A DNA stretch of 41,530 bases from DRGT01 sp035685445 (GTDB taxonomy: Archaea; Thermoproteota; Nitrososphaeria; Nitrososphaerales; Nitrosopumilaceae). Position 1 is the first letter of the stretch; every line of letters begins with the position of its first letter. A model generated the notes under the pieces. It saw nothing but the letters and a program-made list of their open reading frames with translations. It was not told the DNA's origin and searched no databases. The position numbers and the translations under genes were made by a program. Shown here in pieces: positions 1 through 6,925 of the stretch. The stretch spans positions 1-41,530 of the forward strand of contig DASSAK010000080.1 in the NCBI GenBank assembly GCA_035685445.1, in the 5' to 3' direction.

Positions 1-452
1 TGAGCTGCTGTGTCATCATTTGACCAGGTAACTGTTCCACCTTTTTGGATAGTAACAGTGGCTGGTTTGTAGCATGCGTTTGTTTCTTCACAACCAGGAA
101 CTGATGTTCCAGAGGGTATTGAAACTCTAGCTGTTTTTGGCGAAGTCATTTTTGGGGGTTCAGTGACTTTTGGTGCAGAAACTGTAACACCACTAGATTT
201 TTCTTGCATAGAACCACTCTTCTGTTCTGCCATGGCCTTTTCACGCTCTTCGGCTTGCATCATGGTCTTTTGTGCGATATCAGCAAAAGGATCAGCGGTT
301 GTTTTTTCTTGCATTGCAGGAGCTGCTGGGGGAGGGGTCAGAGAACCAGTATCTATTGAAAGGCCTGTACTGCCACCTGCCATAGCAATTGCGACTCCAA
401 CAACAACAATTCCAATCGACCAACCGATTGCTGCCTTGTCTACGTTAGTCAT
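1..452 (-). CDS. membrane-anchored plastocyanin-like (cupredoxin) protein, 3' end outside window
   Basis: Open from ATG at 452 to the window edge (150 codons visible, no stop). The N-terminus has a short charged start, then a hydrophobic helix (about residues 8-26) that would anchor it outside the membrane. A Pro/Ala/Gln-rich linker follows, and from about residue 105 a cupredoxin-like start: a Val-Ser-Ile-Pro-x-Gly strand, a Cys pair, an ATVTI strand and a TWSNDDTAA motif. The codon at the edge begins CA and is probably the first copper-binding His. Such proteins are abundant in ammonia-oxidizing archaea, where they are thought to carry electrons. An AT-rich TATA-like stretch at 474-486, read on the minus strand, lies about 28 bases before the ATG, which fits a leaderless transcript. 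The copper site itself is off the window. Confidence 0.85.
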   Translation of the reverse strand, partial: MTNVDKAAIGWSIGIVVVGVAIAMAGGSTGLSIDTGSLTPPPAAPAMQEKTTADPFADIAQKTMMQAEEREKAMAEQKSGSMQEKSSGVTVSAPKVTEPPKMTSPKTARVSIPSGTSVPGCEETNACYKPATVTIQKGGTVTWSNDDTAA

Positions 453-517
453 TTGCTGATGGCTGATTTTGGTGAAATATTAATTATTATCTAAAATATC
501 GTCGTAAAATCTAAGTT

Positions 518-640
518 TCATGCTACTGCTATTTTGATCGCCCTAGGAGAATGATTTTCTAAATCCTTGTGCATATTTGCATGAGATTTTTCCTTGAAAG
601 TCAAATCACATCGAAAACATTTCCAAGCCGTAGCACTCAT
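518..640 (-). CDS. small C2H2 zinc-finger protein (40 aa)
   Basis: A 40-residue frame with one classical finger: Cys8-x2-Cys11-x12-His24-x5-His30, with an aromatic/basic core (WKCFRCDLTF). The minus-strand TATA box (TTATATAG, 662-669) lies about 25 bases before the ATG at 640, as expected for a leaderless archaeal transcript, and argues that this is a real gene. It stands alone between the cupredoxin and the Lrp-domain gene. Single-finger proteins of this size are known in archaea and are usually assumed to bind nucleic acid or protein; no target can be read here. A second one is at 13503-13616. Confidence 0.6.
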   Translation of the reverse strand: MSATAWKCFRCDLTFKEKSHANMHKDLENHSPRAIKIAVA

Positions 641-661
641 ACCAATAATTACATGATTTTT

Positions 662-669
662 CTATATAA
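662..669 (-). promoter_or_regulatory. TATA box of the small zinc-finger gene
   Basis: TTATATAG on the minus strand, about 25 bases before the ATG at 640. The spacing matches archaeal TBP/TFB promoters driving leaderless messages. Confidence 0.5.
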
Positions 670-749
670 CGACCGCGTAGCTTTCGTTCATCGTAAGAAA
701 AATGGCGAGTCTTTGATATAGATGAAAATACATAATGAATTTGATAAAA

Positions 750-992
750 ATGGAAGTAGCTTATGTTCTAATTCAGTGTGATTTAGGCTCTGAAGTTGAA
801 ATAATAAAAGAACTTTCAAAGATAGAACAGATTAAAGAAGTTAGAGGAACTTATGGTATTTATGACATTTTTGGTAAAATTGAAGCAGACTCTAAGGATG
901 TACTAGATCAAGTCATCACTCAGATAAGAAAGGTTCCAAAAATTCGCTCCACGATTACGCTTCATTGGATTCCATCACAGGGTGGAAAGTAA
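750..992 (+). CDS. stand-alone Lrp/AsnC effector-binding (RAM) domain protein
   Basis: About 80 residues covering only the ligand-binding/oligomerisation (RAM) domain of Lrp/AsnC regulators, without the helix-turn-helix. It has the typical pattern of a first strand ending in CDLGSE, a helix with repeated Glu/Lys-Ile, a turn with GxYDI and a closing strand. An upstream in-frame ATG at 735 exists, but the ATG at 750 (MEVAYVLIQCDLGSE) lines up exactly with the start of its paralog at 29790 (MHVGYILLNCDLGSE), so I prefer 750. Stand-alone RAM proteins form dimers or octamers and may bind amino acids or modulate full-length Lrp proteins. The next gene starts at its stop codon, suggesting co-transcription. 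Confidence 0.85.
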   Translation: MEVAYVLIQCDLGSEVEIIKELSKIEQIKEVRGTYGIYDIFGKIEADSKDVLDQVITQIRKVPKIRSTITLHWIPSQGGK

Positions 993-993
993 A

Positions 994-1233
994 GTGATAG
1001 AAAAGCAGTTCAATCCTGATTTGTTATACAATAAAGTAGTTCACTATTACATAGATAAAAAAAAGTATTCTAGAGAAAAGGCAAATGAAATTGCTCAAGC
1101 AGTGATTAAAAGAGAAGCTGAGAGAAGAATGTGCAAAAACACAGAATGTCATCATTCATTAGATGATCATATTAGAAATTCTGGCACTTGCTTAGTGTTA
1201 AATTGTAATTGTTCAAAATTTGTTAAAAGATGA
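994..1233 (+). CDS. small Cys/His-rich, probably zinc-binding protein
   Basis: About 79 residues from GTG at 994; an alternative GTG at 982 would overlap the previous gene by 11 bases. The N-terminal half is helical and charged (Tyr-Tyr-Ile-Asp-Lys, Glu-Lys-Ala-Asn-Glu). The C-terminal half carries C-x4-C-HH-x4-H, then C-x4-C-x-C, enough ligands for one or two zinc ions. The same C-HH-x4-H ... C-x4-C-x-C arrangement occurs in the 50-residue protein at 38718-38870. It directly follows the RAM-domain gene. Function unknown. Confidence 0.75.
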   Translation: MIEKQFNPDLLYNKVVHYYIDKKKYSREKANEIAQAVIKREAERRMCKNTECHHSLDDHIRNSGTCLVLNCNCSKFVKR

Positions 1234-1241
1234 AAAGTATT

Positions 1242-2222
1242 TTAGATAAAATCATCTAAAGAATCTTCGCGCAAAGGTTGCGCATCTATTCCCATTTTTG
1301 TCAAATGTGCTGCAAATTCTTCTACAAATCCATGGATGGTGTAAACTTTTTTGGCCCCAGATTGTACTACCATTTCAGTTAGTTCTTCAAAGTCACAATG
1401 ATCACTTAGTGGAATAGAATAATCACAGCCTCTGCTAAACTTGTAACGTGGGGATTTTGCCCACCCACTAAAACCAATTGTTACTGCACCATATTTTGAT
1501 TTCATGTGTTTTAAAAAGAAGTTTTTACTTGACATCATAGGAGCTACCATCACCCACGGTTTTTTATTTAACAGTCCTTTGGATTCAGCTTCAGTGTGTC
1601 CTATCCCTTCTTTGAGTGGAATGCCAAATTTTCTATGCAGATCATTCATTTTTTTTACAGAATCATGATAGTATAGAGGCTCCCAATGCTTGAAGATTTG
1701 GCTCAAAGTTTGTGCCTTTCCAAGCTGATATCCTAACAAAACAACAGGAGTTCCTCTAGCGTAGAGGTTTGAAATTATTTCATTTACTTGTTTTTCAATC
1801 TCAGATAGTTTTGGAAACGTGAATTCTGGAAGTCCAAATGTGCATTCAGTAATCAATGTGTTACATTTTGGAATTTTTGCTCCTTGCAGAAATCCTCTCT
1901 TTCTAGTACAAATGTCTCCAGTATAGAATACATTATCAAACAAAAGACCCCTTGCGCCAAGAATATGACCACTATCAACAAGTGCAAAGTTTTCCATAGA
2001 ATCCACAAAATTGTTCATCTTGACACCCCTAAGACTAGCTATTTCATTGGTTTCACGTGATGAAAGAACGGTTCCCCCATTTTCTAAGGGCAGATGATCA
2101 GAATGCGCATGAGATACAAAATTAATTCCATTAGAATCAGCGCGTTTAGGATCAAGTCTAATCTTTAATTCATTTTGTTCACACAAAATGCCATTTCTAG
2201 TCATACGTACCCTTGTTGCCAA
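1242..2222 (-). CDS. metallo-beta-lactamase fold protein, YSH1/mRNA 3'-end processing exonuclease-like
   Basis: 326 residues of the MBL superfamily, resembling the archaeal COG1236 group (CPSF-73-like nucleases and relatives). The metal-binding motif HAHSDH sits at residues 38-43. Further landmarks are GHILGARG, a GDI segment, an 'SDHCDFEEL' segment near the C-terminus and a late His (YTIHG). The protein is shorter than CPSF-like enzymes with KH domains and has none. The start is TTG at 2222, with a minus-strand ATTTATATC TATA box about 28 bases upstream; an ATG at 2204 is the alternative. The family suggests RNA or DNA phosphodiester cleavage; the substrate cannot be inferred. Confidence 0.82.
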   Translation of the reverse strand: MATRVRMTRNGILCEQNELKIRLDPKRADSNGINFVSHAHSDHLPLENGGTVLSSRETNEIASLRGVKMNNFVDSMENFALVDSGHILGARGLLFDNVFYTGDICTRKRGFLQGAKIPKCNTLITECTFGLPEFTFPKLSEIEKQVNEIISNLYARGTPVVLLGYQLGKAQTLSQIFKHWEPLYYHDSVKKMNDLHRKFGIPLKEGIGHTEAESKGLLNKKPWVMVAPMMSSKNFFLKHMKSKYGAVTIGFSGWAKSPRYKFSRGCDYSIPLSDHCDFEELTEMVVQSGAKKVYTIHGFVEEFAAHLTKMGIDAQPLREDSLDDFI

Positions 2223-2283
2223 ACTAAAATGAGAAAACCAAGATTTGATATAAATTGCAGGTTTGGTATTTGTAAACCACAGA

Positions 2284-2553
2284 TCAAATACTTTTTAATT
2301 TTCGCTTCTTTGCCATTACAATCAGATCTACATCATTCTCTTCTGCAACCTGAAGAATTTCTTCTGCAGGATTACCACTTGTTATATTTAGATCTGTTTC
2401 AATTTTATTCTCTTTACATTTTTCAAGCTTATTTGCCATTTTCTTTTACATTGCTTTTTTGATTTTTTCATTTGCCTCGTGAATGGAATTCGTTAATTTT
2501 TCACGCTGAGAATAAGACAAAGCGAAGGTGGCAGACGTTTCAATCAAAACTTC
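2284..2553 (-). pseudogene. degraded universal stress protein (UspA family) gene
   Basis: The minus strand reads a Usp-like segment broken by an in-frame TAA. The upstream part (about 35 codons, ending ANEKIKKAM) matches the variable middle of Usp proteins. After the stop the frame continues with MANKLEKC and then the diagnostic GNPAEEILQVAEENDVDLIVM, the helix and strand before the Usp nucleotide-binding loop. The N-terminal strand with its Asp and the C-terminal G-x2-G-x9-G-S/T loop with the last strand are both missing; the frame ends right after MAKKRKLKSI. The remaining ORF from ATG 2439 would give only 51 residues. It sits head to head with an intact Usp gene at 2623, so it is probably the relic of a duplicated copy. 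Confidence 0.6.
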
Positions 2554-2622
2554 TTACAACGCTGCTTATATCTTAATTTTAAAGAAGATTAAAACTAAAT
2601 AAAGCAATGAAAAACCCTGAAT

Positions 2623-3060
2623 ATGTTTAGTAACATAACCGTTGCAATTATCACTCCAATTCATACAAAGAAATCCTTCGATATGGGTCTTCAACTTGCA
2701 AAAAAATTTGACTCTAGTTTGACAATAATTGAATGCGTTTATAAAATTCCTCCTAAATTTTATTTTTTTGAAACAAAAGCGGATAAGAAAATTACTCAAT
2801 CCCAAATTTCTAAAATTAAGGCAGAATTAGAAAAATGGGAAAAAATAGCTCAGAAAAATGGTATTAAAATTAAAACCAAATTCATTTTAACGGATTCTGT
2901 TGCTCATTCCGTGGTTGACTATGTACTAGAAAACAAGACGGATTTACTAGTTGTCGACTATCCTAAAGTTTCAATGGTTGAAGCAACACTATACGATGAT
3001 ATCATTAACACTATTCATCATGAAGCTCGTTGTCATCTATTAACAATGAAACCTGGCTAG
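2623..3060 (+). CDS. UspA-family universal stress protein
   Basis: 145 residues, single Usp domain. An N-terminal strand (NITVAII) is followed by a helix of the type 'S-x-DMGLQLAKKF', a second strand LTIIECV, a long charged helix, then 'AHSVVDYVLENKTDLLVVDYPK', equivalent to the DLIV strand of Usp proteins. The classic ATP loop G-x2-G-x9-G-S/T is not visible, so it may not bind ATP. A TATA-like AACTAAATAAAG lies about 25 bases before the ATG. Function beyond family membership is unknown. Confidence 0.8.
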   Translation: MFSNITVAIITPIHTKKSFDMGLQLAKKFDSSLTIIECVYKIPPKFYFFETKADKKITQSQISKIKAELEKWEKIAQKNGIKIKTKFILTDSVAHSVVDYVLENKTDLLVVDYPKVSMVEATLYDDIINTIHHEARCHLLTMKPG

Positions 3061-3140
3061 CAATTTAATGGATCATGAATTTTAATTTGTGGAAAAATCT
3101 TCATAGGGAATAAATGCGGGTTTGATCTAGTTTTGACTAC

Positions 3141-3758
3141 TTGCTTAATCTTGCAATTTTAATTTCTGGTAGAGGAAGCAACATGGAGGCTATTTTAAAA
3201 TCCATCAAGAAGAAAAAAATTCCAATAAAGCCATCAGTTGTAATTTCTAACAAACCAAACGCCAAAGGCCTAAAGATTGCAGAAAAACTTGGAGTAAAAA
3301 CAGAAGTGATTGAAAGTAAAGGATTCAAAGGCAGTAGATGGGATTATGATAAAAAAATCATTGAAGTTCTAAAAAAACATGGAGTGACATCAAGTAACGG
3401 CTTGATTTGTTTGGCAGGATTTATGAGAATTATCAGGCCACAATTCATCAAAAAATACAAAAACAGAATAATGAATATTCACCCTGCTCTTTTGCCAGCA
3501 TTTCCAGGACTTGATGTACAAAAACAGGCAGTTGATTATGGCGTAAAGTATTCAGGATGTACTGTTCATTTTGTAGATGAGGGAGTCGATACTGGACCAA
3601 TCATTATTCAAGCAGTTGTCAAAGTCAAAGAAAATGACACCGGCGATTCTCTTGCCAAAAGAATTCTAAAACAAGAGCACAAGATATATCCTGAGGCAGT
3701 CAGATTATTTGCAAAAAAGAAAATAAAAATTTCTGGAAGAAAGGCAATAATTTCCTAA
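3141..3758 (+). CDS. purN: phosphoribosylglycinamide formyltransferase
   Basis: 205 residues, the usual PurN length. It transfers the formyl group of 10-formyl-THF to GAR, the third step of purine synthesis. Visible motifs are the phosphate-binding ISGRGSNMEAI near the N-terminus, LAGFMRII, the catalytic NIHPALLPAFPG (Asn and His) and HFVDEGVDTGPII with the catalytic Asp. The start is TTG at 3141, about 28 bases after GAATAAATG. The gene ends in a 4-base convergent overlap with the cupin gene. Together with folD, the cyclo-ligase and purD downstream, it forms a folate/purine neighbourhood. Confidence 0.93.
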   Translation: MLNLAILISGRGSNMEAILKSIKKKKIPIKPSVVISNKPNAKGLKIAEKLGVKTEVIESKGFKGSRWDYDKKIIEVLKKHGVTSSNGLICLAGFMRIIRPQFIKKYKNRIMNIHPALLPAFPGLDVQKQAVDYGVKYSGCTVHFVDEGVDTGPIIIQAVVKVKENDTGDSLAKRILKQEHKIYPEAVRLFAKKKIKISGRKAIIS

Positions 3759-4075
3759 GTGTCTGGTCCTCCAAAAAAATACAACACAGTTAGCTCTTTG
3801 GTGTTTCCAAAAAAATAATGTTCAACATCTTTTTGAACAAAATATACTTTGCCTTCTGAAACAGGATAATCTTTTTTGTTAATTTTTAAAAATCCATTCC
3901 CTTTGACAACATAATAAACCTCATCAAAGTCGTGTGGACTCTGAGTATCTTCTTCGCCAGGTTGTAACACCAGCACTCCTACCGCAAGGGTTTTTCTGTT
4001 GATAAATGTATGAAAATAATTTTCATTTTTTTTAATTTCATCAATGTATTGCTTTGTATCAAAATCTAACTTCAT
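3755..4075 (-). CDS. small cupin-domain protein
   Basis: 106 residues, one cupin barrel. Motif 1 reads H-DFDEVYYVVKGNG and motif 2 contains DVEHYFFG, so two His and one Glu of the usual metal-binding set are visible. It resembles small sugar-phosphate-isomerase-like or storage cupins, but the substrate is not predictable. The minus-strand promoter contains TCTTTAAAGA (about 4096-4105), roughly 25 bases before the ATG. The 3' end overlaps purN by 4 bases in convergent orientation. Confidence 0.8.
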   Translation of the reverse strand: MKLDFDTKQYIDEIKKNENYFHTFINRKTLAVGVLVLQPGEEDTQSPHDFDEVYYVVKGNGFLKINKKDYPVSEGKVYFVQKDVEHYFFGNTKELTVLYFFGGPDT

Positions 4076-4154
4076 AGGGACTTTTCATGGTTTCTATCTT
4101 TAAAGATTAACGTGGATTCCAAGAATTAAATATCAACAACTTAACACAATCATA

Positions 4155-5018
4155 TTGGCTGGTACAAAAATCGATGGAAAATTGATTGCTCAATCTGTTA
4201 AAGAGAGGGTAAAAAAGGCAGTAGATGAGCTAAAAACACAAGGCATCACTCCCTGCTTAGCAACTGTTCTGGTTGGTGAAAATCCTGCATCGACAACATA
4301 TGTTAAAAATAAACACAAATCTTGTGAAGAAGTTGGAATTTTAACAAAGGATCATAAACTTCCAGATAGTTTCACTCAAAGAGAGATGAATGAATTAATT
4401 GATTCTTTAAACAATGACCGCACGGTTCATGGAATTTTGATACAGCTACCATTACCTGAACAACTTAATGAGTTTGAGACAATTTCTCGTGTTTCGCCGT
4501 TAAAAGACGTTGATGGACTAACACCTCATAATGCAGGTTTGCTTGCAATGAAAAAAGCTGCACTTGTAGCATGCACGCCATCAGGAATAATGGAGATGTT
4601 TGATTATCATAATATTGATTTGAATGGAAAAACTGTTGTGATGATTAACAGGAGTAATCTTATTGGAAAACCGCTATACCATCTGCTGCTAGAAAAAAAT
4701 GCAACCGTAATAACTTGTCATTCGAAAACAAAAAATCTTTCAGAGTTGTGCAAAGCAGCAGACATAATCATCACAGCAGTTGGGGATAGAGCAAAGTTCA
4801 CCCTGACTCCCGATATGATCAAAAATGGCGCAGTTGTGATTGATGTTGCCATATCACGACACGATGGAAAGCTTGTTGGAGATTCTGATTTTGATAAAAT
4901 TATAGAAAAAGCATCATTTGCAACACCAGTGCCTGGAGGAGTTGGTCCAATGACAGTTGCAATGTTGCTTAAAAATACTGTAACTGCAGCATCACTAATC
5001 AAAGGTCTTGGCCAATAG
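4155..5018 (+). CDS. folD: bifunctional methylene-THF dehydrogenase/methenyl-THF cyclohydrolase
   Basis: 287 residues, full FolD length. It interconverts 5,10-methylene-, 5,10-methenyl- and 10-formyl-tetrahydrofolate. Landmarks are the substrate segment with TTYVKNKHKSCEEVGI (catalytic Lys), QLPLPEQL, KDVDGLTPHNAG, a Rossmann motif around VVMINRSNLIGKP, and GGVGPMTVAMLLKNT near the end. The start is TTG at 4155, about 27 bases after AATTAAATATC. The product feeds PurN. The 3' end overlaps the cyclo-ligase gene by 11 bases, indicating translational coupling. Confidence 0.95.
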   Translation: MAGTKIDGKLIAQSVKERVKKAVDELKTQGITPCLATVLVGENPASTTYVKNKHKSCEEVGILTKDHKLPDSFTQREMNELIDSLNNDRTVHGILIQLPLPEQLNEFETISRVSPLKDVDGLTPHNAGLLAMKKAALVACTPSGIMEMFDYHNIDLNGKTVVMINRSNLIGKPLYHLLLEKNATVITCHSKTKNLSELCKAADIIITAVGDRAKFTLTPDMIKNGAVVIDVAISRHDGKLVGDSDFDKIIEKASFATPVPGGVGPMTVAMLLKNTVTAASLIKGLGQ

Positions 5019-5562
5019 CGAAAAATCATCTCTTCGAAAAGTTTTGCTTGAAAAAAGAGATGCAACTTCAGAAGATTTGATGAAAATCGCAAGCAAGCAA
5101 ATTCACAGAAACCTAAAAAAAATTTCTGAGTTTAGACTTGCAAGCAGTATTGGGATGTATTACCCCATGGGAAGTGAAGTTCCAACACAAGACATTATGC
5201 AAGAGGCACTAAGTATTGGAAAAGAGATTCTATTGCCCAAAGTAATTGAAAAGGAACTAGAATTCAGAAAAATCAAAGATTTTAATGATTTAGAAAAAGG
5301 AAGTTTTGATATTTTAGAGCCAAAAGATGATTGCACTCCATCGGATAAATTAGATGTAATACTTGTACCAACTGTTGGAATTTCACGTGATGGATATAGA
5401 CTAGGATATGGTTATGGATATTACGATAGATTTCTTGCAAAAAATAATGCTGTAACTATTTCTTTGACTTATGCAAAACAAATAGTCAAATCAGTTCCTA
5501 AAACAAAAGATGATGTGAAAATAGATTGGATTGTTACAGAAGACAATTTTTTTAAAACTTAA
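5008..5562 (+). CDS. 5-formyltetrahydrofolate cyclo-ligase (5,10-methenyl-THF synthetase)
   Basis: 184 residues of the MTHFS family, which converts 5-formyl-THF with ATP to 5,10-methenyl-THF. The signature VPTVGISRDGYRLGYGYGYYDR, split as a pocket strand plus the Gly/Tyr-rich phosphate loop, is complete, and the N-terminal RKVLLEKRDA helix is typical. TTG start inside the end of folD. It returns the storage or dead-end folate made by side reactions to the pool used by FolD and PurN. The 3' end overlaps purD by 4 bases, convergently. Confidence 0.92.
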   Translation: MANSEKSSLRKVLLEKRDATSEDLMKIASKQIHRNLKKISEFRLASSIGMYYPMGSEVPTQDIMQEALSIGKEILLPKVIEKELEFRKIKDFNDLEKGSFDILEPKDDCTPSDKLDVILVPTVGISRDGYRLGYGYGYYDRFLAKNNAVTISLTYAKQIVKSVPKTKDDVKIDWIVTEDNFFKT

Positions 5563-6818
5563 TACAATAATCCTTTTTTTCCAATATCTGTTCTACAATA
5601 TTTGTTTGGCCAAAAAATTTTGTCTGAAGCTTCATATGCATTAGAAATTGCAGATTCTAAGGTATCGCCAAGTGCAGTAACTCCTAAAACTCTTCCACCA
5701 CTAGTTAAGACAGAGTCGCCTTCTTTTTTTGTTCCAGCATGAAAAACAAAAGTTCCTTGTTTGTTTTCTTCCAGACCAGTAATTTTTTCATTTTTTGGGT
5801 ATGATTCTGGATATCCCTTTGAGGCCAGCACCACACATACTGCAACCTGTTTTTTCCACGAAAGTTGTGGCAAGGTTGATAGTTTTCCTTCAGACGCAGC
5901 AACCAAGTAATCATACAAATCATAATCCATCCTCATGGTTATTGGTTGACATTCAGGATCACCCATCCTAACATTAAACTCCAAAACATATGGTTCGCCA
6001 TTTTTTATCATAACTCCAGCATAAAGAAAACCCGTAAAAGAAATTCCTTCATTTTTCATAGAAGAGATTGTTTTTTCAATAATTTTTTTCTGAATTTTTT
6101 CTGCCATAGAATTATCAATCACAGGAGTAGGAGAATATGCCCCCATACCACCAGTGTTTGGCCCCCTGTCGTTATCGTAAATTCTTTTGTGATCTTGACT
6201 AGAGGCCATCGGGATTGCAACATTTCCATCACATAATGCAATGTATGATGCTTCAATTCCATCAATTCTTTCTTCTATGATGATTTTATTTCCAGCATCA
6301 CCAAAGGTTTTCTTTACTAGAATTGTTTGGATGGCAGATGATGCCTCTTCAGTACTATCACAAACAATAACACCTTTTCCTGCCGCCAAGCCATCTGCTT
6401 TTACCACGACAGGATAGGAAAGTGATTTCACATATTCTAAGGCTTTAGCTGGATCATCAAAAATTTCAAATTCTGCTGTAGGGATTTGGTTTTTTTTCAT
6501 AAATTGTTTTGCCCAGATTTTACTTGACTCTAATTGTGCTGCATCTTTTGTTGGACCAAAAATTTTAAGATTTTTTTTATGAAATTTGTCAACAATTCCT
6601 AAAGCAAGCGGCACTTCGGGTCCTACAACTGTAAAACAATTATTTTGTTTTGCAAAATCTGCAAGTTCATCAATTTTTTCTACAGATATTGGAACATTAT
6701 TTTCAGTGCCTCCATTTCCAGGAGCGGTGAAAACTTTTTCAACCTTTGGACTTTGAGAAAGTTTCCAACTTAATGCATGTTCTCTTCCACCAGATCCCAC
6801 AACAAGAACATTAACCAA
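5559..6818 (-). CDS. purD: phosphoribosylamine-glycine ligase (GAR synthetase)
   Basis: 419 residues, normal for PurD, an ATP-grasp enzyme joining phosphoribosylamine and glycine. The N-terminus NVLVVGSGGREHAL and GNGGT are diagnostic. Also visible are VVGPEVPLALGIVD, the ATP-grasp lid segment VVKADGLAAGKGV, SSQDHKRIYDNDRGPNTGGMGAYSP (read as two adjoining blocks) and the metal-binding LEFNVRMGDPECQ. The start is TTG at 6818. It makes the substrate of PurN, which lies on the other strand 2 kb away. Confidence 0.95.
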   Translation of the reverse strand: MVNVLVVGSGGREHALSWKLSQSPKVEKVFTAPGNGGTENNVPISVEKIDELADFAKQNNCFTVVGPEVPLALGIVDKFHKKNLKIFGPTKDAAQLESSKIWAKQFMKKNQIPTAEFEIFDDPAKALEYVKSLSYPVVVKADGLAAGKGVIVCDSTEEASSAIQTILVKKTFGDAGNKIIIEERIDGIEASYIALCDGNVAIPMASSQDHKRIYDNDRGPNTGGMGAYSPTPVIDNSMAEKIQKKIIEKTISSMKNEGISFTGFLYAGVMIKNGEPYVLEFNVRMGDPECQPITMRMDYDLYDYLVAASEGKLSTLPQLSWKKQVAVCVVLASKGYPESYPKNEKITGLEENKQGTFVFHAGTKKEGDSVLTSGGRVLGVTALGDTLESAISNAYEASDKIFWPNKYCRTDIGKKGLLY

Positions 6819-6925
6819 TAATCAAGTTTTTTGATTCTGATATATAATCCAAGATTGTAAGAATCAAATTTGTAGATGATCGTTTTTTGATGAGATTTAT
6901 AACATCATAATACATCCCATCAACA

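Noticed and set aside
163..459. Open frame on the plus strand, 98 codons
   Set aside because: It is antisense to the cupredoxin gene (1-452, minus strand), whose membrane helix, linker and copper-domain strands are clearly coding.
2175..2462. Open frame on the plus strand across the stress-gene relic
   Set aside because: The minus strand carries the recognisable Usp segments; the plus frame is low-complexity Leu/Phe-rich and resembles nothing.
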